Shown here: positions 40,530 to 48,919 of the stretch, one piece after another
Numbering within the stretch: position 1 is the first letter of the stretch
Layout: each line of letters begins with the position of its first letter
DNA from: Frigoribacterium sp. VKM Ac-2836
GTDB lineage: Bacteria; Actinomycetota; Actinomycetes; Actinomycetales; Microbacteriaceae
NCBI RefSeq assembly: GCF_013248995.1
Contig: NZ_JABRPK010000001.1
Span: forward strand, 1,240,001-1,304,000
Direction of reading: 5' to 3'
DNA: 64,000 nt
Program-made: the position numbers and the translations under genes
The notes under the pieces: model-generated
Told to the model about the DNA's origin: nothing
The model's input: only the letters and a program-made list of their open reading frames with translations
Database searches by the model: none

Positions 40530-42029
40530 ATGAACGACCGCGACGGCGACATCACGACCGGCAACCCGGACGAGGCCACGCCCGTCACGCCTTCCGCGTC
40601 GACCGACTCGAGGGCGACCGAGGACGCCCCCCAGGCCCACACGCTCCCCCACGTGACCGGTTCGTCCGACGCACGCTACGTCTCGGCGGCCCCCCTCTGG
40701 ATGGCCCAGGACGACAACCACCAGGCGTACGACTCGGCGACCGGCACGCCCTCGGCGGACGGCGGCGACGGAGCACGGGGCACGGTGCCCCCGACCTTCG
40801 GCCGCGCCCCTTCTGCCCGCCGCTCACGGAAGTGGCTCGCCCTCACCGGTGCGGCCGCGGCCGTCGTCATCGTCGCCGGCGCGGCGGGCGGCGGCGCGTA
40901 CGCCGCCGGACGCTCGGCCGGCAGCGCGGCGGCACAGGCGGCGAGCGAACGACAGGCCCTCGAGTTGCTGCCCCAGCTCACGCGACCCGGCACCGGGTCC
41001 AATGATTCGACGTCCCCGTTCGGCGGCTCGGTACCGCAGGGAGGCCAGTCACAGGGCGGTTCGACGCAGGGCGGTTCGACGCAGCAGGGCACCTCCACCC
41101 AGACCAGCGCCACGGCGGCCACCGACGACGAGAAGGCCGGCGTCGTCACCATCGTCTCGACGCTGAACTACGACGCCGCGTACAAGTCCGCGGGCACGGG
41201 CATGATCCTCACCTCGGGCGGGCTGATCCTGACGAACAACCACGTCGTCCAGGGTGCGACCAGCATCCAGGTGACCGTCGAGTCGACGGGCGAGAGCTAC
41301 ACGGCCGACGTCGTGGGCACCGACGCCACCAACGACGTGGCCGTGCTGAAGCTGCAGGACGCGACCGGCCTCACCCCGGTGAGCTTCGACGCGTCCGCCG
41401 ACGTGGCCACGGGCGACACCGTCCACTCGACCGGCAACGCCGAGGGCACGGGCGACCTGGTCACCGCCGAGGGCACGGTGCTCGCCACCGACCAGTCCAT
41501 CACGGTGCAGAGCGAGTCCGGCTCGGGCACCGAGTCGTTGTCCGGCCTCATCGAGGTCGACGCCGACGTGGTCTCTGGCGACTCCGGCGGCCCGCTGCGC
41601 GACGGTGACGGAGACGTCGTCGGCATCGTGACGGCCGCTTCGCAGGGCTCGTCGACGATCACCGGATACGCCATCCCGATCGATCACGCCCTCGCCATCG
41701 CGAAGCAGATCCAGTCGGGCACCGGCAGCTCCACCGTGCAGATCGGCCTGCCCGCCTTCCTCGGCGCGCAGATCTCGAGCGCGGCCGCCGGCACCGCCGG
41801 CGGCGTGACGATCGCCGGGACCGTCGAGGGCAGCGCGGCCGCATCGGCCGGCCTGGTCGCCGGCGACGTCGTCACCGCTGTCGACGGGACGGCCGTCGCG
41901 GACTCGTCCGCACTCACGGCGGCGATCCGGGCGCACGAGTCGGGCGACCAGGTCTCGCTCAGCTGGACCGACACGGCCGGCACGTCGCACACCGCGACCG
42001 TGACGCTGGGCGACGGTCCCGCCGCCTGA
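40530..42029 (+). CDS. HtrA/DegP-type membrane-anchored serine protease
   Basis: A 499-residue trypsin-like protease with a PDZ domain. A cytoplasmic N-terminus of about 100 residues precedes one membrane helix (about 103-122). An extracellular Gln/Gly/Ser/Thr-rich linker follows (about 150-198), then the protease domain with catalytic His238 (LTNNHVV), Asp269 (TNDVAVL) and Ser352 (SGDSGGP). The C-terminal PDZ (about 405-495) includes AAASAGLVAGDVVTAVDGTAV. Family members handle misfolded exported proteins or signal envelope stress. AGGAGG precedes the ATG at 40530. The linker is encoded by two perfect 15-bp repeats. Confidence 0.93.
   Translation: MNDRDGDITTGNPDEATPVTPSASTDSRATEDAPQAHTLPHVTGSSDARYVSAAPLWMAQDDNHQAYDSATGTPSADGGDGARGTVPPTFGRAPSARRSRKWLALTGAAAAVVIVAGAAGGGAYAAGRSAGSAAAQAASERQALELLPQLTRPGTGSNDSTSPFGGSVPQGGQSQGGSTQGGSTQQGTSTQTSATAATDDEKAGVVTIVSTLNYDAAYKSAGTGMILTSGGLILTNNHVVQGATSIQVTVESTGESYTADVVGTDATNDVAVLKLQDATGLTPVSFDASADVATGDTVHSTGNAEGTGDLVTAEGTVLATDQSITVQSESGSGTESLSGLIEVDADVVSGDSGGPLRDGDGDVVGIVTAASQGSSTITGYAIPIDHALAIAKQIQSGTGSSTVQIGLPAFLGAQISSAAAGTAGGVTIAGTVEGSAAASAGLVAGDVVTAVDGTAVADSSALTAAIRAHESGDQVSLSWTDTAGTSHTATVTLGDGPAA
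41052..41081. repeat. Two 15-bp coding repeats in the HtrA linker
   Basis: The unit CAGGGCGGTTCGACG (Gln-Gly-Gly-Ser-Thr) occurs twice in tandem without mismatch. The linker around it has further Gln-Gly runs. The unit length keeps the frame, so copy-number change would alter only linker length. Confidence 0.9.
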
Positions 42030-42088
42030 TCCGAGATCGGGTTCGAACGGCGCGCCCCACCGACGGGTGGAGCGGGCCGTCGACCGTG

Positions 42089-43078
42089 TCAGTCGAGACC
42101 GACGGCGCGGCGGAAGACGCCCGGGCGCACGACGGTCGCACCGACCGTGGCGACCCGGCCTGCGAGGGCTCGGTCAGCGGTCACGACGACGACACGAGAC
42201 CTCGTGCCCGACACCCCCTGCACCTCGCGCACCCGTGCCACGATCGCCGAGTCCCCGTCGGCTTCGGCCCGGAGGACGGTCAGACCGGGGTACGTGTCGC
42301 CCACGGCGCGGGCGTCCCCTTCGACGACGGCGCTCATGGCCGGCCATCGCCAGGTGGGCGTCCCCGGCGGCTCGGCAGCGGAGGCGTCGGCGGTGGCGAA
42401 CGCGCCGTCGCCCGCCGGTGACACGTCCGTGGCCGGGCGACGCGTCGTGACGACTGCCTGCCCTCGGTCGCTGTCCGATGCCACGAGCGACTCGGCCAGC
42501 CCGTGCCCGACTCCGCGTGACAGGGCGTCCAGCAATCGGCTCGTGGCCCCCGCCCGATCACGCCACCATCCGTCGGGCCGCGAACCGAGGACGTTCGCGA
42601 CGTCGACCACGACATGTACCTCGGCGGCGAGCTCGGCGCGGAGCCTCGGCCAGGACGCCGCGAAGCCGGGGTGCAACGGCAGATCGGCCACCTCGGCGGC
42701 CGGCACCCACCCCAGGGCGATGCTCTCGGCATCCGAGACGACCGGCTCGAACGGGCGCGTCGCCCGGGCCACGACGGTCGTGTACGACCAGAATCCGAGG
42801 TCGAGTTCGGACGCGAACAGCAGGCGCAGGGCGTCGACCGGCACAGCGGCCTCTTCACCGCTCTCGCGGAGCGCACCCTCGACGGCGCTCTCGTCGTGGT
42901 GACGGGCGCCTCCGGGCAGGCCCCACGTCCCGCCGAAATGGCTCCAGTCGGCCCGGTGCTGCAGCAGGACACGGTCATCCGGGTCGACGACCAGGAGACC
43001 GGCGGCCCCGGCGCGACCCCAGAACCGACGCCCGTCGGGAGCTTCGACCCAGCCGTCCGCGGGTTCGTGCGTGTTCAC
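42089..43078 (-). CDS. NUDIX hydrolase fused to a NYN/PIN-like domain
   Basis: A 329-residue two-domain protein. Residues about 22-145 are a NUDIX domain with the box from Gly57 to Val79 (GGARHHDE then RESGEEAAV); the family's usual Gly near the end is Ala78. Residues about 152-329 look like a NYN/PIN-type nuclease: VHVVVDVANVLGSRPDGWWRD (Asp159), EADGDSAIV (Asp274, Asp276) and VVVVTADRALAGRVATVGA (Asp302), giving the set of acidic residues such nucleases use. The Nudix half would cleave a nucleoside diphosphate-linked substrate. Both activities are inference. The middle, about 200-250, is low-complexity. Confidence 0.8.
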   Translation of the reverse strand: MNTHEPADGWVEAPDGRRFWGRAGAAGLLVVDPDDRVLLQHRADWSHFGGTWGLPGGARHHDESAVEGALRESGEEAAVPVDALRLLFASELDLGFWSYTTVVARATRPFEPVVSDAESIALGWVPAAEVADLPLHPGFAASWPRLRAELAAEVHVVVDVANVLGSRPDGWWRDRAGATSRLLDALSRGVGHGLAESLVASDSDRGQAVVTTRRPATDVSPAGDGAFATADASAAEPPGTPTWRWPAMSAVVEGDARAVGDTYPGLTVLRAEADGDSAIVARVREVQGVSGTRSRVVVVTADRALAGRVATVGATVVRPGVFRRAVGLD

Positions 43079-43251
43079 GGGGTCGAGCTTGCCACAGTGA
43101 TCAGGAGGCGGTGCTCACCTCGCGGGCAGGACGACACGTCGAATGGACGACCGCCGGGCAGCGGACCGAACCGATGCGGCGACCGCTCCGAAGGCATACC
43201 TGGGGCTGACCCGGAACCCGATGCCGGGCCAGCCCTCCCCCGCTCCCGACA

Positions 43252-43261
43252 CCGCGCCTCC
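43252..43261. repeat. CCGCGCCTCC dispersed motif
   Basis: An intergenic copy (context CACCGCGCCTCCCCGG) in the 213-base gap between the VOC-family and NUDIX genes. I see no gene and no other structure in this gap. Confidence 0.6.
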
Positions 43262-43291
43262 CCGGGGTCGAACCGGAACACGACGAGGGCC

Positions 43292-43678
43292 TCAGGGCTG
43301 CTGCACGGAGAAGACGTTGCCGGCCGGATCGGTGAACCAGGCGATGTCGGGGCCCCTGTCGGCGCTGCGACCGCGCATGACGCCGCGGGCGTCGGAGTGG
43401 CCGCCGTAGTGCTCGGGCTCGAGGCCGAGTTCGGCCAGGTCGTCGAGGGCCACGTCGACGTCGTCGACCACGAAGTTCAGCACGGTGAAGGACCCGACCA
43501 CGTGGTCGGGCTTGCCGTAGACGAGGACCCACGCCGCGCCTCCCGGAAGACGGAGGCGGAACATCTGGCCCTCGACGACGACCTCCGTCTCGAGACCGAG
43601 GACGTCACGGTAGAAGGACGTGGCGGCCGGCACGTCGTCGACGCTGAAGCCGGAGTAGCCGGACTGTGGACGGAACAC
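43292..43678 (-). CDS. VOC-family (glyoxalase/bleomycin-resistance fold) protein
   Basis: A 128-residue single VOC domain. It has the paired beta-alpha-beta units expected: SGYSGFSVDDVPAATSFYRDVLGLE and SFTVLNFVVDDVDVALDDLAELGLEPEH, and ends FTDPAGNVFSVQQP, the common C-terminal signature. The start is GTG at 43678 after GGGAG. VOC proteins bind a metal and act on small electrophiles or bind antibiotics; the substrate cannot be read from sequence. It may be expressed with the NUDIX gene downstream, though 213 bases separate them. Confidence 0.88.
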   Translation of the reverse strand: MFRPQSGYSGFSVDDVPAATSFYRDVLGLETEVVVEGQMFRLRLPGGAAWVLVYGKPDHVVGSFTVLNFVVDDVDVALDDLAELGLEPEHYGGHSDARGVMRGRSADRGPDIAWFTDPAGNVFSVQQP

Positions 43679-43766
43679 GGGTTGCTCCCTTCTCGGGCGG
43701 GACGTCCGGCGGACGCCGGCGTGGTGCCCAGCGTGGCCCTCGTCCGACCGATGCGCCACCCCCGGG

Positions 43767-44714
43767 TCAGACGAAGCGGATCGCCTGCTGCAATCGAGCG
43801 CGCACCTCGAAGACGTCCGAGATGCTGGTGCGATCGCCGAGTTCTGGCCCATGACGGAGCACCTGGGGCAGGAGGGAGCGGCGCACGACCCAGGTGCCCC
43901 CGGCGCGGCGCCCCACCTTCTCGAGAGCCGGCGCGAAGTCGTCGTCGGGCACCACGATCAGCTGGGCCGTGAACGACACCCGCGTGTCGCGCCGCACCGC
44001 GCGGGCCTGGCGGGTGAGATCGCGGACCGGTTCTTCGTCGGCGGGGATGCCTCGACCGACGAGCTCACCTCGCGACACCTGCACCTCGCTGCCCCAGTCG
44101 GAGGACTGGACCGCGAAGAGACCCGACGGACCGAGCACGACGTGATCGAGCTTGCCCTCGGGACCGGCGTCGACGTCGCTCCAGACGGTGAAGCCGATAC
44201 CGAGGTCGGTGACGGCGGCGACGGTGGCCTCTTCGGCCATGGCATCGGCCAGGACGTGCCGGATCTCGGGGGGCGCACTGCGGACGAGGCGTTCGTCGTA
44301 GGGATCGTCGAGCGGGACGCCCCGACCGACCCACTCGCGCATCAGGCCGAGGTAACGCTCTCGGTTGGCGCCACCGGGATGACCGTGCACACGGGCCTTG
44401 GGCTTGGAGTCGGTCCGCGCCGGTTCACGCGCAGGCGGTGACCAGCCCGGGGCACTCGAACCCGCGGACCGCGCGCTGCCCGACGGGGAGGTGCTCCAGG
44501 AATCGGACCCGCGATCGTAGACGGCACGCGCCTCGGGAGTGCCCACCTGCTGCCAGGCCTGTTGCAGGTCGCGGAACGCCTGCGCGGTGCCGCCGAGGTC
44601 GGGGTGGGTCTGACGGGCGAGCCGCCGGTAGGCGCGACGCAGGTCGTCGGTCGACGCCGTCGAGGGCACGCCGAGCACCTCGTAAGGCGTGGCGGAGGCG
44701 GGACTGGGCGTCAC
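43767..44714 (-). CDS. J-domain protein with degenerate NERD domain
   Basis: A 315-residue protein. Residues 8-70 form a J domain (YEVLGVPSTASTDDLRRAYRRLARQTHPDLGG) with the HPD tripeptide at 37-39 that stimulates DnaK. A Ser/Pro/Lys linker follows (70-110). Residues about 160-300 resemble a NERD nuclease-like domain: GKLDHVVLGPSGLFAVQSSDWGSEV. The Asp is present (Asp190), but the usual Glu-x-Lys is Gln203-Ser-Ser205, so it is probably catalytically dead. There is no membrane segment. The start is a leaderless GTG (TAATGT seven bases upstream). Function is unknown. Confidence 0.8.
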   Translation of the reverse strand: MTPSPASATPYEVLGVPSTASTDDLRRAYRRLARQTHPDLGGTAQAFRDLQQAWQQVGTPEARAVYDRGSDSWSTSPSGSARSAGSSAPGWSPPAREPARTDSKPKARVHGHPGGANRERYLGLMREWVGRGVPLDDPYDERLVRSAPPEIRHVLADAMAEEATVAAVTDLGIGFTVWSDVDAGPEGKLDHVVLGPSGLFAVQSSDWGSEVQVSRGELVGRGIPADEEPVRDLTRQARAVRRDTRVSFTAQLIVVPDDDFAPALEKVGRRAGGTWVVRRSLLPQVLRHGPELGDRTSISDVFEVRARLQQAIRFV

Positions 44715-44721
44715 GACCGCG

Positions 44722-44727
44722 ACATTA
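44722..44727 (-). promoter_or_regulatory. Leaderless -10 of the J-domain gene
   Basis: TAATGT on the minus strand, seven bases before the GTG at 44714. Confidence 0.6.
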
Positions 44728-44784
44728 CCGAACGTCCGCTGGACGTCCGGTCGACGACGGCCAGGACGGGATCGGCCCGATGGT

Positions 44785-45192
44785 TCACCGCGACGGGGCA
44801 GCCGACGGCTTCACGGTCGACGACCGACGCGCCGAACGGGAGACCCGCCACGCACGCCATCGCAGACGGGCTCGTCGCACGAGTCGTCGCACCCACTGGG
44901 TGATGCGGTGGGCTGCCGGGAACTCGGTGCCCAGCACGGCGACGCCGAGGAAGACGACGAGCCAGCCGGGACCGGGGAGCGGGACGAGGACCAGGCCGAC
45001 GACGACGATCACGGCCCCGAGCATCCCGACGCCGATCTTGTACAGCAAGCGGAGGCGCGGGTGCGGGTCCAGGCGGAGTCGCATCTTGGCATGGGCGTCG
45101 CGGAATGCACGTCGCCGACCGCCACGGCGCGGACCGGCCCCTCGGTGCTCGGTCGGGGGCACGCCGTCGGGGGTCTCGGGCTGCTCACTCAT
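44785..45192 (-). CDS. PGPGW (TIGR02611) family membrane protein
   Basis: A 135-residue membrane protein of the family named for the motif PGPGW. A basic cytoplasmic N-terminus (about 55 residues) precedes a hydrophobic region with GMLGAVIVVVGLVLVPLPGPGWLVVFLGVAVLG, which forms one or two membrane segments around the PGPGW turn. A basic C-terminal tail follows. Function is unknown. The ATG at 45192 is preceded by TAACGT at leaderless spacing (45200-45205). It is divergent from the first aldo-keto reductase. Confidence 0.88.
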   Translation of the reverse strand: MSEQPETPDGVPPTEHRGAGPRRGGRRRAFRDAHAKMRLRLDPHPRLRLLYKIGVGMLGAVIVVVGLVLVPLPGPGWLVVFLGVAVLGTEFPAAHRITQWVRRLVRRARLRWRAWRVSRSARRSSTVKPSAAPSR

Positions 45193-45199
45193 GACGGTG

Positions 45200-45205
45200 A
45201 CGTTA
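45200..45205 (-). promoter_or_regulatory. Leaderless -10 of the PGPGW gene
   Basis: TAACGT on the minus strand, seven bases before the ATG at 45192. Confidence 0.6.
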
Positions 45206-45254
45206 GGGGGCGTTCCTGTGAGCAGGACGGCACACGAGGGGGTAGCCAGGGAAC

Positions 45255-46226
45255 ATGGATTACACACACCTCGGACGCACAGGGTTGTCCGTCTCACGGG
45301 CCGTGCTCGGCACGATGAACTTCGGGCCACAGACCACGGAGGACGACTCGCACGCGATCATGGACCGAGCCCACGAGCTCGGCGTCAACTTCTTCGACAC
45401 GGCCAACGTCTACGGCTGGGAGAAGGGCGAAGGAATCACCGAGCAGATCATCGGACGGTGGTTCGCCCGCGGGGGCGGGCGACGGGAGAAGACGGTCCTG
45501 GCCACCAAGCTCTACGGCGACATGGGCGACTGGCCCAATGACGGCAGGCTCAGTGCGCTGAACATCCGTCGCGCGCTCGACGCGAGTCTGAGGCGTCTGC
45601 AGACCGACCACATCGATCTCTACCAGTTCCACCACGTCGATCGTGAGACGCCGTGGGACGAGATCTGGCAGGCGATGGAGGTCGCGGTGCAGCAGGGCAA
45701 GGTCCTCTACGTCGGCAGCAGCAACTTCGCCGGTTGGCACATCGCCCAGGCCCAGGAGGCCGCCAAGGCCCGACACTTCAGCGGACTCGTGAGCGAGCAG
45801 TCGATCTACAACCTGATCGTCCGCGACGTCGAGCGCGAGACGCTGCCCGCCGCACGTCACTACGGTCTCGGCATGATCCCGTGGTCGCCACTCAACGGCG
45901 GGCTGCTCGGTGGCGTCATCGAGAAGACCGAAGAGGGATCGCGCCGGCTCGAGGGGCGGAGCGCCGACTACGTCGCCGAGCACCGCGACCAGCTCGAGGC
46001 CTACGAGGCCTTCGCGCGCGAGCTCGGACACGCACCGGGCGAGGTGGCCCTCGCCTGGTTGTTGCACCAGCCGGGCGTCACCGGGCCGATCACCGGCCCG
46101 AGGACCATGGCGCAACTGGAGTCGGCGGTCGCGGCCGTCGACGTGAAGCTGGACGAGGCCGCGCTGACGCGGCTGGACGAGATCTTCCCCGGGCACGACA
46201 CGTCGCCCGAGGACTACGCATGGTGA
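45255..46226 (+). CDS. Aldo-keto reductase
   Basis: A 323-residue NADPH-dependent aldo-keto reductase. The barrel shows the catalytic tetrad regions: NFFDTANVYG (Asp and Tyr), VLATKLYG (Lys) and YQFHHVD (His). VGSSNFAGWHIAQAQ and MIPWSPLNGGLLGG are cofactor and barrel motifs, and GPRTMAQLESAVAAVD is the NADP-binding end. The family reduces aldehydes and ketones; the substrate is unknown. It is followed after 13 bases by a second, distantly related reductase, so the two are probably cotranscribed. Confidence 0.92.
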   Translation: MDYTHLGRTGLSVSRAVLGTMNFGPQTTEDDSHAIMDRAHELGVNFFDTANVYGWEKGEGITEQIIGRWFARGGGRREKTVLATKLYGDMGDWPNDGRLSALNIRRALDASLRRLQTDHIDLYQFHHVDRETPWDEIWQAMEVAVQQGKVLYVGSSNFAGWHIAQAQEAAKARHFSGLVSEQSIYNLIVRDVERETLPAARHYGLGMIPWSPLNGGLLGGVIEKTEEGSRRLEGRSADYVAEHRDQLEAYEAFARELGHAPGEVALAWLLHQPGVTGPITGPRTMAQLESAVAAVDVKLDEAALTRLDEIFPGHDTSPEDYAW

Positions 46227-46239
46227 ACCGGAGGACGAC

Positions 46240-47103
46240 ATGAAGACCAGGACCATCGGAGACGTGACGGTCAGTGCCATCGGCTTGGGCGGCATGCCCT
46301 TGTCCATCGAGGGCCGACCGGACGAGAAACAGGGCATCGCCACCATCCACGCCGCACTCGAGCAGGGCATCACCCTGATCGACACGGCTGACGCCTACCA
46401 CCAGGCGGGTAAGGACGAGGTCGGCCACAACGAGTTGCTGATCGCCAAGGCGCTGAAGAGCTACCACGCCGACACGGACCAGGTGCTCGTCGCGACCAAG
46501 GGGGGTCACCTCCGCCCCGAGGCAGGGGCCTGGGCGCAGAACGGCGACCCCGGCTACCTGAAGGAGGCGGCCAGGGCTTCCGCGAAACGGCTCGGTGTCG
46601 AGACCATCGGGCTGTACCAGTTCCACCGGCCGGACCCGAACGTGCCCTACGCCGACTCCATCGGTGCGCTGACCGAGCTGCTCGACGAAGGCGTCATCCG
46701 TATGGCGGGCATCTCGAACGCCACTCCCGACCAGATCCGTGAGGCGAACGACGTCCTGGACGGCCGCCTGGTCTCGGTGCAGAACCAGTACTCGCCCGCC
46801 TTCCGGTCGAGCGAGGCAGAGCTCGTGCTGTGTGACGAGATGGGGATCGCCTTCTTGCCGTGGAGCCCCCTCGGTGGCATCACGAACGCGGGTGAACTCG
46901 GAGCCAAGCACGCCGTGTTCGCCGAGATCGCCAACGCCCGCCGGGTCACCCCCCAGGTGCTGACGCTCGCATGGGAGCTCGCCAAATCCGAATTGGTCAT
47001 CCCCATCCCGGGGTCGACCCGACCGCAGACGATCATGAACTCGGCCACGGCCACGTCCATCAAGCTCGCGGCCGACGAGATCCAGCGACTCGACGCCGCC
47101 TGA
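46240..47103 (+). CDS. Aldo-keto reductase
   Basis: A 287-residue aldo-keto reductase, somewhat short for the family. It has [14 protein letters not shown] (Asp and Tyr), VATKGG (Lys), [11 protein letters not shown] (His), [16 protein letters not shown] and the NADP-binding [17 protein letters not shown]. It shares the fold, and little else obvious, with the upstream reductase. GGAGG lies upstream of the ATG at 46240. A hairpin follows the stop. Confidence 0.92.
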   Translation: MKTRTIGDVTVSAIGLGGMPLSIEGRPDEKQGIATIHAALEQGITLIDTADAYHQAGKDEVGHNELLIAKALKSYHADTDQVLVATKGGHLRPEAGAWAQNGDPGYLKEAARASAKRLGVETIGLYQFHRPDPNVPYADSIGALTELLDEGVIRMAGISNATPDQIREANDVLDGRLVSVQNQYSPAFRSSEAELVLCDEMGIAFLPWSPLGGITNAGELGAKHAVFAEIANARRVTPQVLTLAWELAKSELVIPIPGSTRPQTIMNSATATSIKLAADEIQRLDAA

Positions 47104-47111
47104 GTCGACAC

Positions 47112-47143
47112 CGGTGCGCCCGCCCCTCGGAGCGGGCGCACCG
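47112..47143 (+). terminator. Terminator after the second aldo-keto reductase
   Basis: CGGTGCGCCCGC and its perfect complement form a 12-base-pair stem with an eight-base loop, starting nine bases after the reductase stop. The PEBP gene begins about 30 bases later, so it may reduce but not abolish read-through. Confidence 0.7.
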
Positions 47144-47174
47144 TCACCACCACCCCGAACGACGAGGAGACCCC

Positions 47175-47723
47175 ATGGCCGACGCCAACCTGACCCGCCC
47201 CTACGACATCATCGGCATCGTGCCCGAGTTCGAGCTCACGAGCTCGGACCTCACCGACGGGGGCGAGCTGCAGCGCGCCCAGGTGAGCGGCATCATGGGC
47301 CCCGGCGGCGACGACGCCAGCCCCCAACTGAGCTGGTCCGGTGCGCCCGAGGGCACCAAGAGCTTCGCCGTGACGATCTACGACCCCTACGCCCCGACGG
47401 GGTCCGGCTTCTGGCACTGGGCCGTGGCGGACCTGCCGGCCGACACGACCTCGCTGCCCTCGGGTGCGGGTGACGACCAGGGTTCGGGTCTGCCCGAGGG
47501 CGCGATCCAGCTGAAGAACGACGGCGGGCTCGCTCGCTACGTCGGCGCGGCACCGCCCGAGGGTCACGGACCGCACACCTACTTCGTGGCGGTGCACGCC
47601 CTCGACGTCGAGAAGATCGGGGTCGACGAGACCGCCACCCCGGCGTACCTCGGCTTCAACCTGCACTTCCACACCCTGGCGCGCGCGGTGATCTCGGCGA
47701 CCTTCGAGGTTCCCGAGGCCTGA
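47175..47723 (+). CDS. PEBP (YbhB/YbcL) family protein
   Basis: A 182-residue phosphatidylethanolamine-binding-protein homologue of the bacterial YbhB/YbcL type. It has the anion-binding elements [44 protein letters not shown] and [14 protein letters not shown], in particular the DPxAP and GxxHW regions of the ligand pocket. There is no signal peptide, so it is cytosolic. The biochemical role of these proteins is not settled. GAGGAGA precedes the ATG at 47175. Confidence 0.92.
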   Translation: MADANLTRPYDIIGIVPEFELTSSDLTDGGELQRAQVSGIMGPGGDDASPQLSWSGAPEGTKSFAVTIYDPYAPTGSGFWHWAVADLPADTTSLPSGAGDDQGSGLPEGAIQLKNDGGLARYVGAAPPEGHGPHTYFVAVHALDVEKIGVDETATPAYLGFNLHFHTLARAVISATFEVPEA

Positions 47724-47746
47724 CCCGACACGCTCGACGTCGACAC

Positions 47747-47784
47747 GAGGACGCCCCGCCACGATCTCGTGGCGGGGCGTCCTC
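47747..47784. terminator. Strong bidirectional terminator
   Basis: GAGGACGCCCCGCCACGA and its perfect complement form an 18-base-pair stem closed by a two-base spacer. It lies between the convergent PEBP gene (ending 47723) and aldo-keto reductase gene (ending 47800), and serves both. Confidence 0.85.
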
Positions 47785-47799
47785 ATGTCGACCGGGAGA

Positions 47800-48804
47800 T
47801 CAGGCCTCGCGGCCGCTCGGCATCTGCGTCTTGCGCGGATCGGTCTCGGCGAGGCCGTCGAAGATCGACTCGATGCGCGACAGCACGTCGGCTTCGAGGG
47901 TGACCCCCGACGCCTTCGCGTTCGATTCGACCTGCTCGGGACGCGACGCCCCGATGATGGCCGAGGCGACGTTCTCGTTCGAGAGCACCCACGCCAGCGA
48001 CAGCTGGGCCTGCGTCAGACCCAGGTCGGCCGCGATCGGCTCGAGCTGCGCCACGGCGTCGAGCACGTCGTCGCGCAGCCAGCGCTCGATCATGCCGGCG
48101 CCGCCCTTCTGGTCGGTCGCCCGGCTCCCCTCCGGCAACTCGGCGCCCACCGTGTACTTCCCGGTCAGGACGCCTTGGGCGACGGGCGACCAGACGATCT
48201 GCGAGATGCCGAGCTCGGCCGAGGCCGGCACGACCTCGTCCTCGATGACCCGCCAGAGCAGCGAGTACTCGGGCTGGTTCGAGACCAGTTGGATCTTGAG
48301 CTCGCGAGCCAAGGCGTGCGCCTCACGGAGCTGCTGGGCATTCCACTCCGAGACACCGATGTAGAGCACCTTGCCCTGGCGGACGAGGTCGGCGAAGGTC
48401 TCCATCGTCTCGTCGAGGGGCGTCTCGACGTCGTACCGGTGTGCCTGGTAGAGGTCGACGTAATCGGTCTGCAGACGAGTCAGCGACCCGTTGATCGACT
48501 CGGTGATGTGCTTCCGGCTGAGCCCGGTGTCGTTGTGCCCCTTCGGCCCGGTGGGGCCGTAGACCTTGGTGAAGATCTCGAGCGACTCACGACGCTCGCC
48601 CTTCAGCGCCTCACCGAGGACCGTCTCGGCCTGGGTGTTCGCGTAGACGTCCGCCGTGTCGAACGAGCTGATGCCGACGTCGAGGGCGGCACGGACGCAG
48701 CGCGTCGCCGTGTCGTTCTCGACCTGGGACCCGTGGGTGAGCCAGTTGCCGTAGGTGAGCTCGCTGACCTTGAGCCCGCTGTTGCCGAGGTACCTGAACT
48801 TCAT
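47800..48804 (-). CDS. Aldo-keto reductase (Kv-beta/YghZ-like)
   Basis: A 334-residue aldo-keto reductase of the AKR6/YghZ-like type. It has ISSFDTADVYANTQAETVLGEAL, IFTKVYGPTG (Lys), LYQAHRYD (His), IGVSEWNAQQL, LVSNQPEYSLL, IVWSPVAQGVLTGKY and the NADP-binding IIGASRPEQVESNAKASGV. Residues resemble potassium-channel beta-subunit homologues. The substrate is unknown. It is the third of four aldo-keto reductase genes within 5.3 kb. Confidence 0.92.
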   Translation of the reverse strand: MKFRYLGNSGLKVSELTYGNWLTHGSQVENDTATRCVRAALDVGISSFDTADVYANTQAETVLGEALKGERRESLEIFTKVYGPTGPKGHNDTGLSRKHITESINGSLTRLQTDYVDLYQAHRYDVETPLDETMETFADLVRQGKVLYIGVSEWNAQQLREAHALARELKIQLVSNQPEYSLLWRVIEDEVVPASAELGISQIVWSPVAQGVLTGKYTVGAELPEGSRATDQKGGAGMIERWLRDDVLDAVAQLEPIAADLGLTQAQLSLAWVLSNENVASAIIGASRPEQVESNAKASGVTLEADVLSRIESIFDGLAETDPRKTQMPSGREA

Positions 48805-48889
48805 GGACGACCCTTCTCGGTGGTGACGCGTCGATGCGGCACCCCGTCGACGCTACGCTCCGACGACGCGACCGGGCGTCTGACCGCAC

Positions 48890-48899
48890 CCGCGCCTCC
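48890..48899. repeat. CCGCGCCTCC dispersed motif
   Basis: An intergenic copy in the divergent gap between the third aldo-keto reductase and the EI24 gene, nine bases upstream of the EI24 -10 box. Confidence 0.6.
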
Positions 48900-48907
48900 T
48901 GCACCGC

Positions 48908-48913
48908 TACGCT
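48908..48913 (+). promoter_or_regulatory. Leaderless -10 of the EI24 gene
   Basis: TACGCT ends six bases before the GTG at 48920. Confidence 0.6.
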
Positions 48914-48919
48914 CGCCCG

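Noticed and set aside
43079-43291. A small plus-strand gene between the VOC and NUDIX genes
   Set aside because: An 88-codon frame exists from 43143, but it runs antisense into the VOC gene, lacks a ribosome binding site and has a shadow-like composition.
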